Below, piece by piece: positions 1 through 7,736 of a stretch of 17,941 nt of DNA. Position numbers and translations under genes: made by a program. This DNA is from Clostridiales bacterium UBA7103. Lineage in GTDB: Bacteria > Bacillota > Clostridia > Oscillospirales > Oscillospiraceae. Location of the stretch: positions 1-17,941 of the forward strand of contig DKYJ01000055.1 in the NCBI GenBank assembly GCA_002493305.1, read 5' to 3'. Position 1 is the first letter of the stretch. Each line of letters starts with the position of its first letter. The notes beneath the pieces were generated by a model. It was given only the letters and a program-made list of their open reading frames with translations. It searched no databases and was not told the origin of the DNA.

Positions 1-118
<118 letters not shown>

Positions 119-120
119 CG

Positions 121-152
121 GAGCCGCCCAATAGGGCGGCTCTGATTTTTTT
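121..152 (+). terminator. Intrinsic terminator of the 5S/rRNA transcript
   Basis: A 9-bp perfect GC-rich stem (GAGCCGCCC, 121-129, with GGGCGGCTC, 134-142) has a 4-base AATA loop and is followed by TGATTTTTTT. It starts three bases after the 5S 3' helix. Confidence 0.93.
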
Positions 153-165
153 GCAGATGTTTTTA

Positions 166-199
166 CCCGCAGCATGTGTTTCCCTGCTGCGGGTTTTTT
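166..199 (+). terminator. Second tandem terminator after the 5S gene
   Basis: A second perfect 9-bp stem (CCCGCAGCA, 166-174, with TGCTGCGGG, 185-193) is followed by six T residues. It lies 14 bases after the first terminator. Tandem terminators are common behind rRNA operons. It also insulates the following gene at 226, for which no clear promoter is visible. Confidence 0.9.
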
Positions 200-225
200 G
201 AAAACTTAATTTTGGGTGTGTTTTC

Positions 226-882
226 GTGAAAGCGACGAAAATCGTATTTTGGATCCTTGTTCTCCTGCCGCTGCCGGCCTGTCTTATCGCGCTGCCCTTT
301 TTACCGGAGCTTATCCCCGCGCACTATGACATCAACTGGGCGGTTGATCGCTGGGGGAGCAAGTATGAAACGCTGATTTTTCCCGCGATGAATCTCTTTA
401 TGGCGGCAATATTTTTCTTCAGCGCAAGATACTCCGCTAAACGCGAGACAAACCCACGCAGCGCCGTGAAGGGCTGCTATATCACGGGCATTTCCTGCTG
501 CCTGTTTTTCGATGTTCTGAGTGGAATTTTCCTTTATATGGACTTTAACTCAGTTGAGCAGCTCGCTCCTCCGCTGGATATTACCAAGCTTGTTTTTGCC
601 TTGATGGGCGTACTGTTCGTTGTTATGGGGCTTATTATGCCGAGGCAGCAAATGAACTCTGTCTTTGGCATCCGCACGAAGTCCAGCATGGCAAGTCCCT
701 ATCTCTGGCGCGTTAGCCAGCTCTTTGGCGGCATGGCCTTTGCTGTCGCGGGAGTTTTGAGCATTTTGTGCTGTGTTTTCACAAGCGGGATGACTTGCAT
801 GATAATTTGTATAGGGGCTATTACTCTCGCCTCAATCGCCGCCAGTATCTTCCCGGCAATTATTTTAAGGAGGGTGAGTTAA
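226..882 (+). CDS. SdpI family / DUF1648 integral membrane protein
   Basis: This is a 218-residue membrane protein with about six hydrophobic segments (roughly 6-28, 50-66, 84-104, 121-138, 168-187, 190-212). Residues 29-47 (LIPAHYDINWAVDRWGSKY) match the DUF1648 motif of an IP.H....G..DRWGSK type. Residues 147-169 (FGIRT...LWR..QLFGG) match the SdpI C-terminal motif. Family knowledge: SdpI of Bacillus subtilis is the immunity protein against the SdpC toxin and sequesters the repressor SdpR, but most relatives have no assigned role. No SdpC toxin or SdpR-like ArsR repressor is visible next to this gene, so immunity is not established. The start is GTG with only a weak GGTG sequence 7 bases upstream. 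No upstream in-frame ATG is available. It is followed after one base by the cyclase gene, whose ribosome-binding site lies inside its 3' end. Confidence 0.85.
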   Translation: MKATKIVFWILVLLPLPACLIALPFLPELIPAHYDINWAVDRWGSKYETLIFPAMNLFMAAIFFFSARYSAKRETNPRSAVKGCYITGISCCLFFDVLSGIFLYMDFNSVEQLAPPLDITKLVFALMGVLFVVMGLIMPRQQMNSVFGIRTKSSMASPYLWRVSQLFGGMAFAVAGVLSILCCVFTSGMTCMIICIGAITLASIAASIFPAIILRRVS

Positions 883-883
883 G

Positions 884-1528
884 ATGAAGGTTATCGACCT
901 GACGCATACTATAAGAGAAAATATGCCTGTATACCCCGGAACGGAGCCGCCAAGGCTCACGGGTGCAAACAGCTACGACAAGGACGGCTTCAAGGAGACA
1001 TATTTACAGATGTTTTCCCACACCGGCACTCATGTTGACCCGCCGGCGCATCTCTATGCCGAGGGCAGGACGCTGGACGAGTTTCCGCCGGAACAGTTTA
1101 TCGGCAAAGCCTTCGTTATTGACTGCCGCGCGCTCAGAGAGGGCGAGGCGATCGGCGTAGAGCAGCTGAAAAAATACGGCGAGCTGCCGAAAAAGGCGGA
1201 TTTTCTGCTGTTTAACCTCGGCTGGGACAAGCGTTGGGGTACGGAGGCTTATTTCGGCGACTACCCCTGTGTGGATGATGAGCTGCTTGAGTATATAATA
1301 AACGGAAAATACAAGGGCATAGGTTTTGATGTGATTGGGCTTGACCCGATTGCCGATGCAAAGCTGACCCGCCACAATAAGCTGTTCAAGGCTTGTGAGA
1401 TGATCAATATCGAAAATCTTAAAAATCTTGACCTATGCGGCGAGGGGCTGTTCTGGTTTGGCTGCTTCCCGCTGAAGATCGACAACTGCGACGGAGCGCC
1501 GGTGCGCGCAATGGCGTGGTTTGAGTAA
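884..1528 (+). CDS. Cyclase family metal-dependent hydrolase (kynurenine formamidase-like)
   Basis: This 214-residue protein belongs to the bacterial cyclase/kynurenine formamidase (KynB-like) family of metal-dependent amidohydrolases, probably cytosolic. It opens with IDLTHTIRENMPVYPG, typical of the family. The metal site motif HTGTHVDPPAH is at residues 46-56 (likely ligands H46, H50, D52). The C-terminal catalytic pair is seen as H164 in TRHNKLF and E177 in INIENLKNLD. The length is normal for the family. An AAGGAGG site at 867-873 lies about 10 bases before the ATG, within the end of the preceding gene, so the two are probably co-transcribed. The substrate is unknown: no kynureninase or tryptophan dioxygenase gene is nearby, so a role in tryptophan breakdown is only one option among formyl-kynurenine, carboxylic ester and cyclic amide substrates. 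Confidence 0.88.
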   Translation: MKVIDLTHTIRENMPVYPGTEPPRLTGANSYDKDGFKETYLQMFSHTGTHVDPPAHLYAEGRTLDEFPPEQFIGKAFVIDCRALREGEAIGVEQLKKYGELPKKADFLLFNLGWDKRWGTEAYFGDYPCVDDELLEYIINGKYKGIGFDVIGLDPIADAKLTRHNKLFKACEMINIENLKNLDLCGEGLFWFGCFPLKIDNCDGAPVRAMAWFE

Positions 1529-1551
1529 ATTGAAAGAGAAGCAAAGCAAAG

Positions 1552-1965
1552 ATGAAAAAGGAGAAAATTTTTGAGTTTATTCAAAAGCAGAAGGTGGCTT
1601 TTATCGCATCGGTAGACGACGAGGGCTTCCCGACGATAAAGGCGATGCTCGCGCCGCGTAAGCTTGAGGGGAACTGCTTCTATTTTTCAACAAATACCTC
1701 CTCCATGCGCGTGGGTCAATACCTTAAAAACCCCAAAGCCAGCATCTATTTTTACAACAAGGGCCGCTTTAAATACGAGGGCGTTATGCTGACAGGCACT
1801 ATGGAAGTCCTTCAGAATGATGAGATAAAGCGCGAGATCTGGCGCACGGGGGACACGATGTTTTATAAAAAAGGCGTGACCGACCCGGATTACTGTGTGC
1901 TGAAGTTTACCGCGGCACGTGGCAGACACTATTGCGACCTGAAAACAGAGAGCTTTGAGCTGTAA
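1552..1965 (+). CDS. Pyridoxamine 5'-phosphate oxidase fold flavoprotein
   Basis: This 137-residue protein has the pattern of small PPOX/split-barrel flavin-binding proteins. The N-terminal part (residues about 3-34) gives the first strands, KVAFIASVDDEGFPTIKAM, followed by a strand-rich stretch with FYFSTNTSS..R..QYLKNPKASIYFY and a later GVMLTGTMEVLQ strand. Such proteins usually bind FMN or F420-like cofactors and reduce small molecules, or act as stress proteins of the YdaG/general stress protein 26 type. The exact reaction cannot be read from the sequence, and there is no sign that it is true PdxH. The gap to the cyclase gene is 23 bases and the ribosome-binding site is weak (AAAGAGAAG region). 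A terminator follows directly, ending the cluster. Confidence 0.85.
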   Translation: MKKEKIFEFIQKQKVAFIASVDDEGFPTIKAMLAPRKLEGNCFYFSTNTSSMRVGQYLKNPKASIYFYNKGRFKYEGVMLTGTMEVLQNDEIKREIWRTGDTMFYKKGVTDPDYCVLKFTAARGRHYCDLKTESFEL

Positions 1966-1982
1966 TAGTCAATAATTGAAAG

Positions 1983-2011
1983 GCAGAGAGCGATAAACTC
2001 TCTGCTTTTTT
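1983..2011 (+). terminator. Intrinsic terminator after the PPOX gene
   Basis: An 8-bp stem (GCAGAGAG, 1983-1990, with CTCTCTGC, 1998-2005) carries a 7-base loop and is followed by six T residues. It ends the 226-1965 cluster just before the promoter of the TetR gene. Confidence 0.9.
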
Positions 2012-2016
2012 GTGTA

Positions 2017-2044
2017 TTGACAAACAGTTTTACTGTGCTATAAT
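2017..2044 (+). promoter_or_regulatory. Sigma-A-type promoter of the TetR-ABC operon
   Basis: A perfect -35 box TTGACA (2017-2022) and a perfect -10 box TATAAT (2039-2044) are separated by 16 bases. Transcription should start near 2051, about 40 bases before the GTG start of the regulator gene. The consensus quality predicts a strong promoter needing repression. Confidence 0.88.
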
Positions 2045-2053
2045 AAGAAACAT

Positions 2054-2083
2054 AAGTTGCGCAACGAAAGTTGCTGAAAGTTG
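2054..2083 (+). promoter_or_regulatory. Candidate operator: palindrome and three AAGTTG repeats
   Basis: Directly after the -10 box is a perfect 10-base palindrome, GTTGCGCAAC (2056-2065). The hexamer AAGTTG occurs three times (2054, 2068, 2078) at 14- and 10-base steps. The location over the predicted transcription start is typical for TetR-family autoregulation. Binding by the regulator encoded next door is inferred. Confidence 0.5.
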
Positions 2084-2093
2084 AGGAATTATT

Positions 2094-2660
2094 GTGCCGC
2101 CAAGATTCAAATTCACAAGAGATGAGATAATAAACGCTGGTGTAGACGTCGTGCGAAAAAGGGGTATGGACGGGCTAACCGCAAGGGGGCTTGCGGCGGA
2201 GCTGGGTTCTTCACCGAAGCCTATTTTCGGCTTGTTTCAGAACATGGACGAGGTGCAGGGCGAGGTCATCCTTGCGGCTGACGCCATTTATCAGGCACGC
2301 ATCGCAGAGGGCATGAACGAGGGCCGCTTTCCGCCATATAAGGCCAGCGGCATGGCTTACATCCAGTTTGCCAGAGACGAAAAAGAGCTTTTTAAGCTCC
2401 TGTTCATGCGCGACAGAAGCGGGGAGCGCATCGAGGAGGACAGGGAAGCGATACGCCCGCAGCTGAACCTCATCATGAAAAATTTGGGCATCGGCGAGGA
2501 TGAGGCCAACATGTTTCATTTGGAGCTGTGGGTCTATGTCCACGGCATCGCCACCATGATCGCCACATCCTATCTGGACTGGGACGAGGATTTTGTCAGC
2601 CGCACGCTGACCGACGCCTTTGAGGGGCTGAAGCATCGCTATGCGGGAGGTAAGCAATAA
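2094..2660 (+). CDS. TetR/AcrR family transcriptional regulator
   Basis: This 188-residue protein has a TetR-type N-terminal DNA-binding domain. The first helix begins at FTRDEIINAGVDVVRKRG, and the helix-turn-helix spans roughly residues 27-50 (GLTARGLAAELGSSPKPIFGLFQNMDEV). The C-terminal part (about 55-185) would be the ligand-binding and dimerisation domain, including LFMRDRSGE and a YVHGIATMIATSY helix. The start is GTG, with a GAGG site 7 bases upstream (2083-2086). It overlaps the ATPase gene by one base (TAATG), so the three genes form an operon. It most likely represses its own operon and is released by a compound that the exporter removes; the ligand is unknown. Confidence 0.92.
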   Translation: MPPRFKFTRDEIINAGVDVVRKRGMDGLTARGLAAELGSSPKPIFGLFQNMDEVQGEVILAADAIYQARIAEGMNEGRFPPYKASGMAYIQFARDEKELFKLLFMRDRSGERIEEDREAIRPQLNLIMKNLGIGEDEANMFHLELWVYVHGIATMIATSYLDWDEDFVSRTLTDAFEGLKHRYAGGKQ

Positions 2661-3388
2661 TGCACGCAATCGAAACCAGAAGCTTGACCAAAAAATACAA
2701 GGACCTGACCGCTGTTGACGCGCTGGATCTTAATGTCCGGCAGGGGGAGCTGTTCGCTCTGCTGGGCGTAAACGGCGCGGGCAAGACCACGACTATAAAA
2801 ATGCTCACCTGCCTGACCAAGCCCGACGGCGGGGACGCTTTCATAAACGGAAACAGCATTATTTCAAACCCTGCGGAGGTAAAAAATATCATCGGCGTGT
2901 CCCCGCAGGAGACGGCAGTCGCGCCGAACCTCAGCGTTAAAGAAAACCTCGAGCTTATGTGCGGCGTACACGGCTTTGACAAGCGTAAAAAGGAAGAAAA
3001 GATCCGGGAACTGTCGGAGCAGTTTGAGCTGACGGCGATTCTCGGCAAGAAGGCCGGGAAGCTCTCCGGCGGCTGGCAGCGCAGGCTCAGCATCGCCATG
3101 GCGCTCATCAGCGAGCCGGAGATACTTTTCATGGATGAGCCGACCTTGGGGCTTGATGTGCTGGCCCGCAGCGAGCTCTGGGATAACATACGGGCGCTGA
3201 AAGGGAAAATAACCATTATCCTGACCACCCACTACATGGAGGAGGCCGAAGCTCTGTCTGACCGCATCGGCATTATGCGCGGCGGTAAGCTCCTCGCCCT
3301 TGGCACGGCGGAGGAGATAAAAGCGCAGGCCGGCAAGGAGAAATTTGAGGACGCGTTCGTTGCGATAGTGAGGGGGACGGCGAAATGA
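2660..3388 (+). CDS. ABC transporter ATP-binding protein (ABC-2 exporter type)
   Basis: This is a complete single-domain ABC ATPase of 242 residues. Visible motifs are Walker A GVNGAGKTT (36-44), Q-loop Q83, signature LSGGWQRR (135-142), Walker B with catalytic Glu ILFMDEPT (155-162), the D-loop LGLD (163-166) and the switch His H191 in TTHYMEEAE. The YMEEAE sequence and the DrrA/CcmA-like layout place it among ATPases that drive ABC-2 permeases for drug, antibiotic or lipid export. The signature reads GGWQ instead of the more common GGMK or GGQR. The gene overlaps the regulator by one base and the permease by four (ATGA). It works at the inner face of the membrane with the next gene product. 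The substrate is not readable. Confidence 0.95.
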   Translation: MHAIETRSLTKKYKDLTAVDALDLNVRQGELFALLGVNGAGKTTTIKMLTCLTKPDGGDAFINGNSIISNPAEVKNIIGVSPQETAVAPNLSVKENLELMCGVHGFDKRKKEEKIRELSEQFELTAILGKKAGKLSGGWQRRLSIAMALISEPEILFMDEPTLGLDVLARSELWDNIRALKGKITIILTTHYMEEAEALSDRIGIMRGGKLLALGTAEEIKAQAGKEKFEDAFVAIVRGTAK

Positions 3389-4116
3389 AAATGATGACAT
3401 TTTCCGGCAGGACGGCAAAGGAAATTATCCGCGACCCGCTGAACCTCTTCTTCGGGCTGGGCTTTCCGCTGATACTCATCGGCCTTTTGACGGCAATTCA
3501 GGCCAATGTCCCAATACCGATGTTCGAGCTGGGGCATCTGACCCCGGGCGTGACAGTGTTCGGCCTGTCGTTCATGACCCTGTTTTCCGCGCTGCTGCTG
3601 TCAAAGGACAGGGAGAGCGCTCTGCTGCAACGGCTGTATACCACGCCCCTGACGGCGGCGGACTTCATCTTCGGGTACACGCTGCCGCTGCTGCCCATGG
3701 CGCTGGCTCAGAGCGTGATATGCTACATCGCGGCGGCGCTGCTGGGGCTGAAAATTACGATAAATGTTCTTTACGCCCTGCTTTTTGTAATTCCCGTGGC
3801 GCTGTTTTTCATCGCGCTGGGGCTTATCTGCGGCAGTGTTCTGACCTCAAAACAGGTGGGCGGCGTCTGCGGCGCACTGCTGACGAATCTGTCGGCGTGG
3901 CTGTCGGGCATATGGTTCGAGGTGGAGCTTGTGGGCGGTGTGTTCGAAAAAATCGCCAACGCCCTGCCCTTTATCCACGCTGTAGAGCTGGAGCGCGCGG
4001 CCTTCGCCGGAAACTTCGCGAACGTTTTCCCGCATCTCTGGTGGGTGCTGGGATATACCGCCGTTGCGGTAGTCGGGGCGATTCTCCTTTTCCTGAGACA
4101 GATGAAAAGACAATAA
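3385..4116 (+). CDS. ABC-2 type transporter permease
   Basis: This 243-residue membrane protein is the permease partner of the preceding ATPase. It begins with a short cytosolic segment (about 1-20, with KEIIRDPLNLFF, the typical elbow helix before the first membrane span). It then has about six hydrophobic segments, near residues 22-40, 55-74, 97-120, 125-150, 160-178 and 215-238. The middle stretch with LLSKDRESALLQRLYTTPLTAADFIFGY matches the conserved ABC-2 loop, where a coupling helix contacts the ATPase. The start overlaps the ATPase stop by four bases, so expression is coupled. A two-subunit exporter for drug or peptide resistance is likely; a specific substrate cannot be assigned. Confidence 0.92.
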   Translation: MKMMTFSGRTAKEIIRDPLNLFFGLGFPLILIGLLTAIQANVPIPMFELGHLTPGVTVFGLSFMTLFSALLLSKDRESALLQRLYTTPLTAADFIFGYTLPLLPMALAQSVICYIAAALLGLKITINVLYALLFVIPVALFFIALGLICGSVLTSKQVGGVCGALLTNLSAWLSGIWFEVELVGGVFEKIANALPFIHAVELERAAFAGNFANVFPHLWWVLGYTAVAVVGAILLFLRQMKRQ

Positions 4117-4153
4117 AAAAATTGAGGAAGCAATTTGCTTCCTCAATTTTTTT
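4115..4153. terminator. Bidirectional terminator between convergent operons
   Basis: A 12-bp stem (4121-4132 with 4136-4147, GAGGAAGC core) is flanked by an A-run on the left (about 4115-4121) and a T-run on the right (4147-4153). It can therefore terminate both the exporter operon (+) and the purine importer operon (-). The T-run overlaps the stop codon of the minus-strand permease. Confidence 0.92.
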
Positions 4154-5138
4154 ATCGTTCTTCCCGGAAATACGCAAGTCCGAGAGATGCGGGAGGCTGA
4201 TTCTCGCGCTTTTGACGCATGGAGGAAATAACAAGAACAACGATGGTGACGATGTAAGGCAGCATCTTGTACAGCTCCTTCATTGCAGTGGACTCGCCGG
4301 TTGGGATGTATGCGTTGAGGATGAAGAGCCCGCCGAAGAGGATGGAAGCGAGCACACTGAGCTTCGGCTTCCAAACGGTAAAGATGACCAGTGCTATAGC
4401 AAGCCAGCCGCGGTCACCGAAGGCGTCGTTGGACCAGACGCCGCTGGCATAGTCCATGACATAATACAGACCACCGAGCCCGGCAATAACAGAGCCGACG
4501 CAGATCGCGATATACTTGTACTTAATGACATTTATTCCGGCGGCGTCAGCCGTGGCGGGATTTTCACCGACTGCGCGGAGTTGGAGCCCTATGCGGGTGC
4601 GATTGAGAAAATATGAGGCAAAGAGACAAACGATAACTGCCACATAAGCGAGGAAACTGTAGCTGAGGAAGATTTTGCCGAACCAGCCAAGATTATCGGC
4701 AAAGGGCAGGGCCTTGCGGAAGATGATGCTGGTCTTGGAGAGAACCACGGATGGGACATCCAGACCGGAGAGCTTGCTCAGCGAGCCGCCGAAGAAGTTG
4801 CCGAAGCCCACGCCGAAGGTGGTGAGGGCAAGACCGGTGACATTTTGGTTAGCGCGCAGGGTAATTGTAAGGAAGCTGTACAGCAGACCCATTAAAAGCG
4901 AGCCGATGATGCAGCAGACAAGCGGAATCGCAACCGCAAGAAAGCTGTTCATCTCGTGGCCGGAGTATTCATAAAGAAACGCGCCGATAACTCCGCTGAT
5001 GCCGCCCACATACATGACGCCGGCAGTGCCGAGGTTCAGGTTTCCAGCCTTCTCGGTGATGGTCTCACCGGCGGAGCCGAACATCAGAGGCACGCCCTGC
5101 ATGACAGCTCTGGGAATAAAGGAGACAATATCAAACAT
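4152..5138 (-). CDS. Nucleoside-type ABC importer permease, second subunit (NupQ-like)
   Basis: This 328-residue membrane protein belongs to the BPD_transp_2 group (ribose/branched-chain amino acid/BMP-linked nucleoside permeases). The N-terminal region has GSAGETITEKAGNLNLGTAG (residues about 22-41), the hallmark of this family. Around eight to nine hydrophobic spans follow, with the coupling segment AVGENPATADAAGINVIKYK near 190-210. It is the last gene of the importer operon and forms the channel with the other permease. Its AGGAGGT site, 8 bases before the ATG, lies in the 3' end of the upstream permease, which it overlaps by 8 bases. It resembles NupQ (YufQ) of Bacillus subtilis, part of a guanosine importer. 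Nucleoside specificity is inferred from family and from the riboswitch. Confidence 0.92.
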   Translation of the reverse strand: MFDIVSFIPRAVMQGVPLMFGSAGETITEKAGNLNLGTAGVMYVGGISGVIGAFLYEYSGHEMNSFLAVAIPLVCCIIGSLLMGLLYSFLTITLRANQNVTGLALTTFGVGFGNFFGGSLSKLSGLDVPSVVLSKTSIIFRKALPFADNLGWFGKIFLSYSFLAYVAVIVCLFASYFLNRTRIGLQLRAVGENPATADAAGINVIKYKYIAICVGSVIAGLGGLYYVMDYASGVWSNDAFGDRGWLAIALVIFTVWKPKLSVLASILFGGLFILNAYIPTGESTAMKELYKMLPYIVTIVVLVISSMRQKRENQPPASLGLAYFREER

Positions 5139-6213
5139 TTTCTTTTACCTCCTTGTTCTTGCGTGCAAAGCTGATCCGATAGTTGGCAAAAAATTCGCTG
5201 CCGATTATGAAGAAGATGATGATGGCGGTCAGCATATCGCCGAAGGACTGGTTGAGCCCGAAATATGTTGCGATATCTCCCGCGCCGGCATCCATGAAGA
5301 TAAGCAGGCCGCTTGAGAGCACCATGATAAGAGGATTGAACTTGGACATCCATGAGATCATAACGGCGGTAAAGCCCTGCCCACCGGCTATAGTGGAGGA
5401 AATGGTGTGGTTGATGCCGCTGACGAGGAGGAAGCCGACCAGACCGCAGATGGCGCCGGAGAGCAGCATCGTGCGCATAATGACCTTGCGGACATTGATG
5501 CCGATGTATCGCGCGGTGCGCTCGCTCTCGCCGACAACAGCGATTTCATAGCCGTGCTTGGAGTAGCGGAGATAGATATAGGCAGCTATAGTGAGAACAA
5601 CGGCGACAATGATGATGAGAAGCTGCTTATTATAGACCTGGGGCAGCCAGCCGAACTGAGTCTGCTGATTGATGATGCCCACACTGTTGGAGCCCTTGGG
5701 GTTTTCCCATATCTTCACATAATATGCGACGAGCTGGATGGCAACATAGTTCATCATAAGCGTGAACAAGGTCTCGTTGGTGTTCCACATCGACTTAAAA
5801 AAGGCGGGGATAGCTGCCCAGAGTGCGCCGGCAGCGACGGAGGCGATAAGAGTGATGATAATGACCTGTGCAGTGGGCATGGTCTGGGGCAGGAAGAGAA
5901 TACACGCGGCGGAAGCGAGAGCACCGGCGAGGATCTGACCCTCTGCACCCAGGTTCCAGCAGCGCATCCTGAAAGCGGGGGTGACGGCGATGGAGATCAT
6001 CAGCAAAATTGCGGTGTTCTGCAGGAAGATCCAGGTCTTGCGCTTTGTACCGAAGGCACCGGCGGCCATGGTTTTAAAAACGGAGAGAGGGTTTTCGCCG
6101 GTGGTGGCGGTGATTATGACCGCGCATACTATCAGCGAGATGAGAATGGCAGCGATCTTGATGAATACAGCGTTCTTGCGGGAAATATCGCCGCGTTTTG
6201 AGATGTGGATCAT
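5131..6213 (-). CDS. Nucleoside-type ABC importer permease, first subunit (NupP-like)
   Basis: This 360-residue membrane protein is paired with the downstream permease and is the longer of the two, as in NupP/NupQ operons. The family motif FRMRCWNLGAEGQILAGA lies near residues 80-97, after a first span at about 17-37. About nine to ten hydrophobic spans are present, and the coupling motif AVGESERTARYIGINVRKV occurs near 225-245. The C-terminal tail is charged (RKNKEVKENV). A GGGAGGTG site lies 7 bases before the ATG, and the start overlaps the ATPase stop by four bases (ATGA). Co-translation with the ATPase is therefore expected. Substrate assignment to purine nucleosides is inferred from context. 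Confidence 0.92.
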   Translation of the reverse strand: MIHISKRGDISRKNAVFIKIAAILISLIVCAVIITATTGENPLSVFKTMAAGAFGTKRKTWIFLQNTAILLMISIAVTPAFRMRCWNLGAEGQILAGALASAACILFLPQTMPTAQVIIITLIASVAAGALWAAIPAFFKSMWNTNETLFTLMMNYVAIQLVAYYVKIWENPKGSNSVGIINQQTQFGWLPQVYNKQLLIIIVAVVLTIAAYIYLRYSKHGYEIAVVGESERTARYIGINVRKVIMRTMLLSGAICGLVGFLLVSGINHTISSTIAGGQGFTAVMISWMSKFNPLIMVLSSGLLIFMDAGAGDIATYFGLNQSFGDMLTAIIIFFIIGSEFFANYRISFARKNKEVKENV

Positions 6214-7736
6214 TTGCCTTCACCTCCCAGCATGGTCATCATTGAGCCGACAGTGCGCTTGTTGGTACTGCGGCCGTCCACTATACCGGAGACCTTGCCG
6301 CCGCAGAGGATAAGTATCCTGTCTGACAGCTCCAGCAGCACGTCCAGGTCCTCACCGACATATATGACCGCGACACCCTCCGCCTTCTGGCGGTTTATCA
6401 GGTCATATATGGTATATGAGGAATTGATGTCAAGCCCGCGCACCGCGTAGGCAGTGAGCAGCACGGTCGGTGCGGAGGCGATCTCACGGCCGACAAGCAC
6501 CTTCTGAACATTGCCGCCGGAGAGGCGGCGCACGGGGGTGCTTATGCCGGGAGTGCTCACATCAAGCTCCTGAACAACATTTTCTGCCAGCTTATGGGGG
6601 GACTTTCTGTCAGTAAAGAAACCCCGGCCGCGCCGGAAGGAGCGGAGCATCATATTATCGGCAAGATCCATGCTGCCGACAAGACCCATGCCGAGCCTGT
6701 CCTCGGGCACGAAGGAGAGAGAAACACCCATCTGCTGAATGGCGAGTGGGTCTTTGCCCAAAATACGTTCGCGGGTGCCGTCGTCCTCAATGTAGTTTAT
6801 TTCGCCGCTTTCAACGGGCTGAAGCCCCGCGATAGCCTCCAGCAGCTCCTTCTGGCCGCTGCCGGAGATACCGGCGATGCCTAAAATCTCACCGGAGTTT
6901 GCGGTGAAGGACACATCGTCCAGCTTGACGATCCCGTCTATGCTGCGCACGGTCAGGTTTTTGACCTCTACGCGGGGCTTGGGGTCAACGGGCTCGGGTC
7001 TGTCAATGTTAAGCACCACAGGGTGGCCGACCATCATGTTGGTCATCTCCTGCGCGTTGGTCTTGGCTGTGGGCATATCACCGATAAACTGCCCGTGGCG
7101 CAGCACGGCGACCCGGTCGGACAGAACCTCCACCTCGTGCATTTTGTGGGTGATAATGACGATGGCCTTGCCGTCATCGCGCATATTGCGCAGCACGGCG
7201 AAGAGCTTGTCCGTCTCCTGAGGGGTAAGGACAGCGGTAGGCTCGTCGAGAATGAGGATGTCCGCGCCGCGGTAGAGCACCTTTACTATTTCCACGGTCT
7301 GCTTCTGAGAGACGGACATGTCGTATATCTTCTGCTCCGGGTCCACGTCAAAGCCATAGCGGTCGCAAATTTCGCGGATCTTCAGGGCGGCGGACTTGAG
7401 ATCCAGCTTCCCCGGAAGCCCGAGGATGATGTTTTCGGTAGCGGTGAGCACGTCCACCAGTTTGAAGTGCTGGTGTATCATGCCGATGCCGAGATCAAAA
7501 GCATCCTTGGGGGAGCGGATGACAACGTCCTTACCGTCGATGCTTATGGTCCCCTCGTCGGGGAAGTATATGCCGGAGAGCATATTCATCAGCGTGGTCT
7601 TGCCGGAGCCGTTCTCACCCAAAAGCGCAAGAATTTCGCCCTTGTATATGTCAAGCCAGCATTTGTCGTTGGCGAGCACAGAGCCGAAGCGCTTGGTGAT
7701 ATTACGCATTTTTACCGCAGGAGTTCTTTGATCCAT
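6210..7736 (-). CDS. Two-domain ABC importer ATPase (NupO-like, sugar/nucleoside class)
   Basis: This is a double ATPase that powers the importer. The first domain has Walker A GENGSGKTT, a divergent signature MSVSQKQ, Walker B ILILDEPTAVLTPQE and the switch His in ITHKMHEV. The second has the degenerate P-loop GISGSGQKE and a clear signature LSGGNVQK, as usual in this family. Its Walker B region reads TAYAVRGLD, where relatives usually show a Pro-Thr-Arg-Gly-Leu-Asp end. I start at the ATG at 7736 (508 residues) because AAAGG lies 9 bases upstream. An in-frame ATG at 7754 would add six residues but has no ribosome-binding site. It follows the lipoprotein gene after about 200 bases of structured DNA. 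It resembles NupO (YufO) of Bacillus subtilis. Confidence 0.93.
   Translation of the reverse strand: MDQRTPAVKMRNITKRFGSVLANDKCWLDIYKGEILALLGENGSGKTTLMNMLSGIYFPDEGTISIDGKDVVIRSPKDAFDLGIGMIHQHFKLVDVLTATENIILGLPGKLDLKSAALKIREICDRYGFDVDPEQKIYDMSVSQKQTVEIVKVLYRGADILILDEPTAVLTPQETDKLFAVLRNMRDDGKAIVIITHKMHEVEVLSDRVAVLRHGQFIGDMPTAKTNAQEMTNMMVGHPVVLNIDRPEPVDPKPRVEVKNLTVRSIDGIVKLDDVSFTANSGEILGIAGISGSGQKELLEAIAGLQPVESGEINYIEDDGTRERILGKDPLAIQQMGVSLSFVPEDRLGMGLVGSMDLADNMMLRSFRRGRGFFTDRKSPHKLAENVVQELDVSTPGISTPVRRLSGGNVQKVLVGREIASAPTVLLTAYAVRGLDINSSYTIYDLINRQKAEGVAVIYVGEDLDVLLELSDRILILCGGKVSGIVDGRSTNKRTVGSMMTMLGGEGK

Noticed and set aside
3720..4616. Long plus-strand open frame of about 298 codons across the convergent operon ends
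   Set aside because: It runs through the permease gene in another frame, the bidirectional terminator and the antisense of the next permease. Its product is low-complexity with no family motif or ribosome-binding site.
5407..6201. Open frame of 264 codons antisense to the first importer permease
   Set aside because: It is a GC-rich shadow of a strongly supported permease; the translated product shows no domain or ribosome-binding site.
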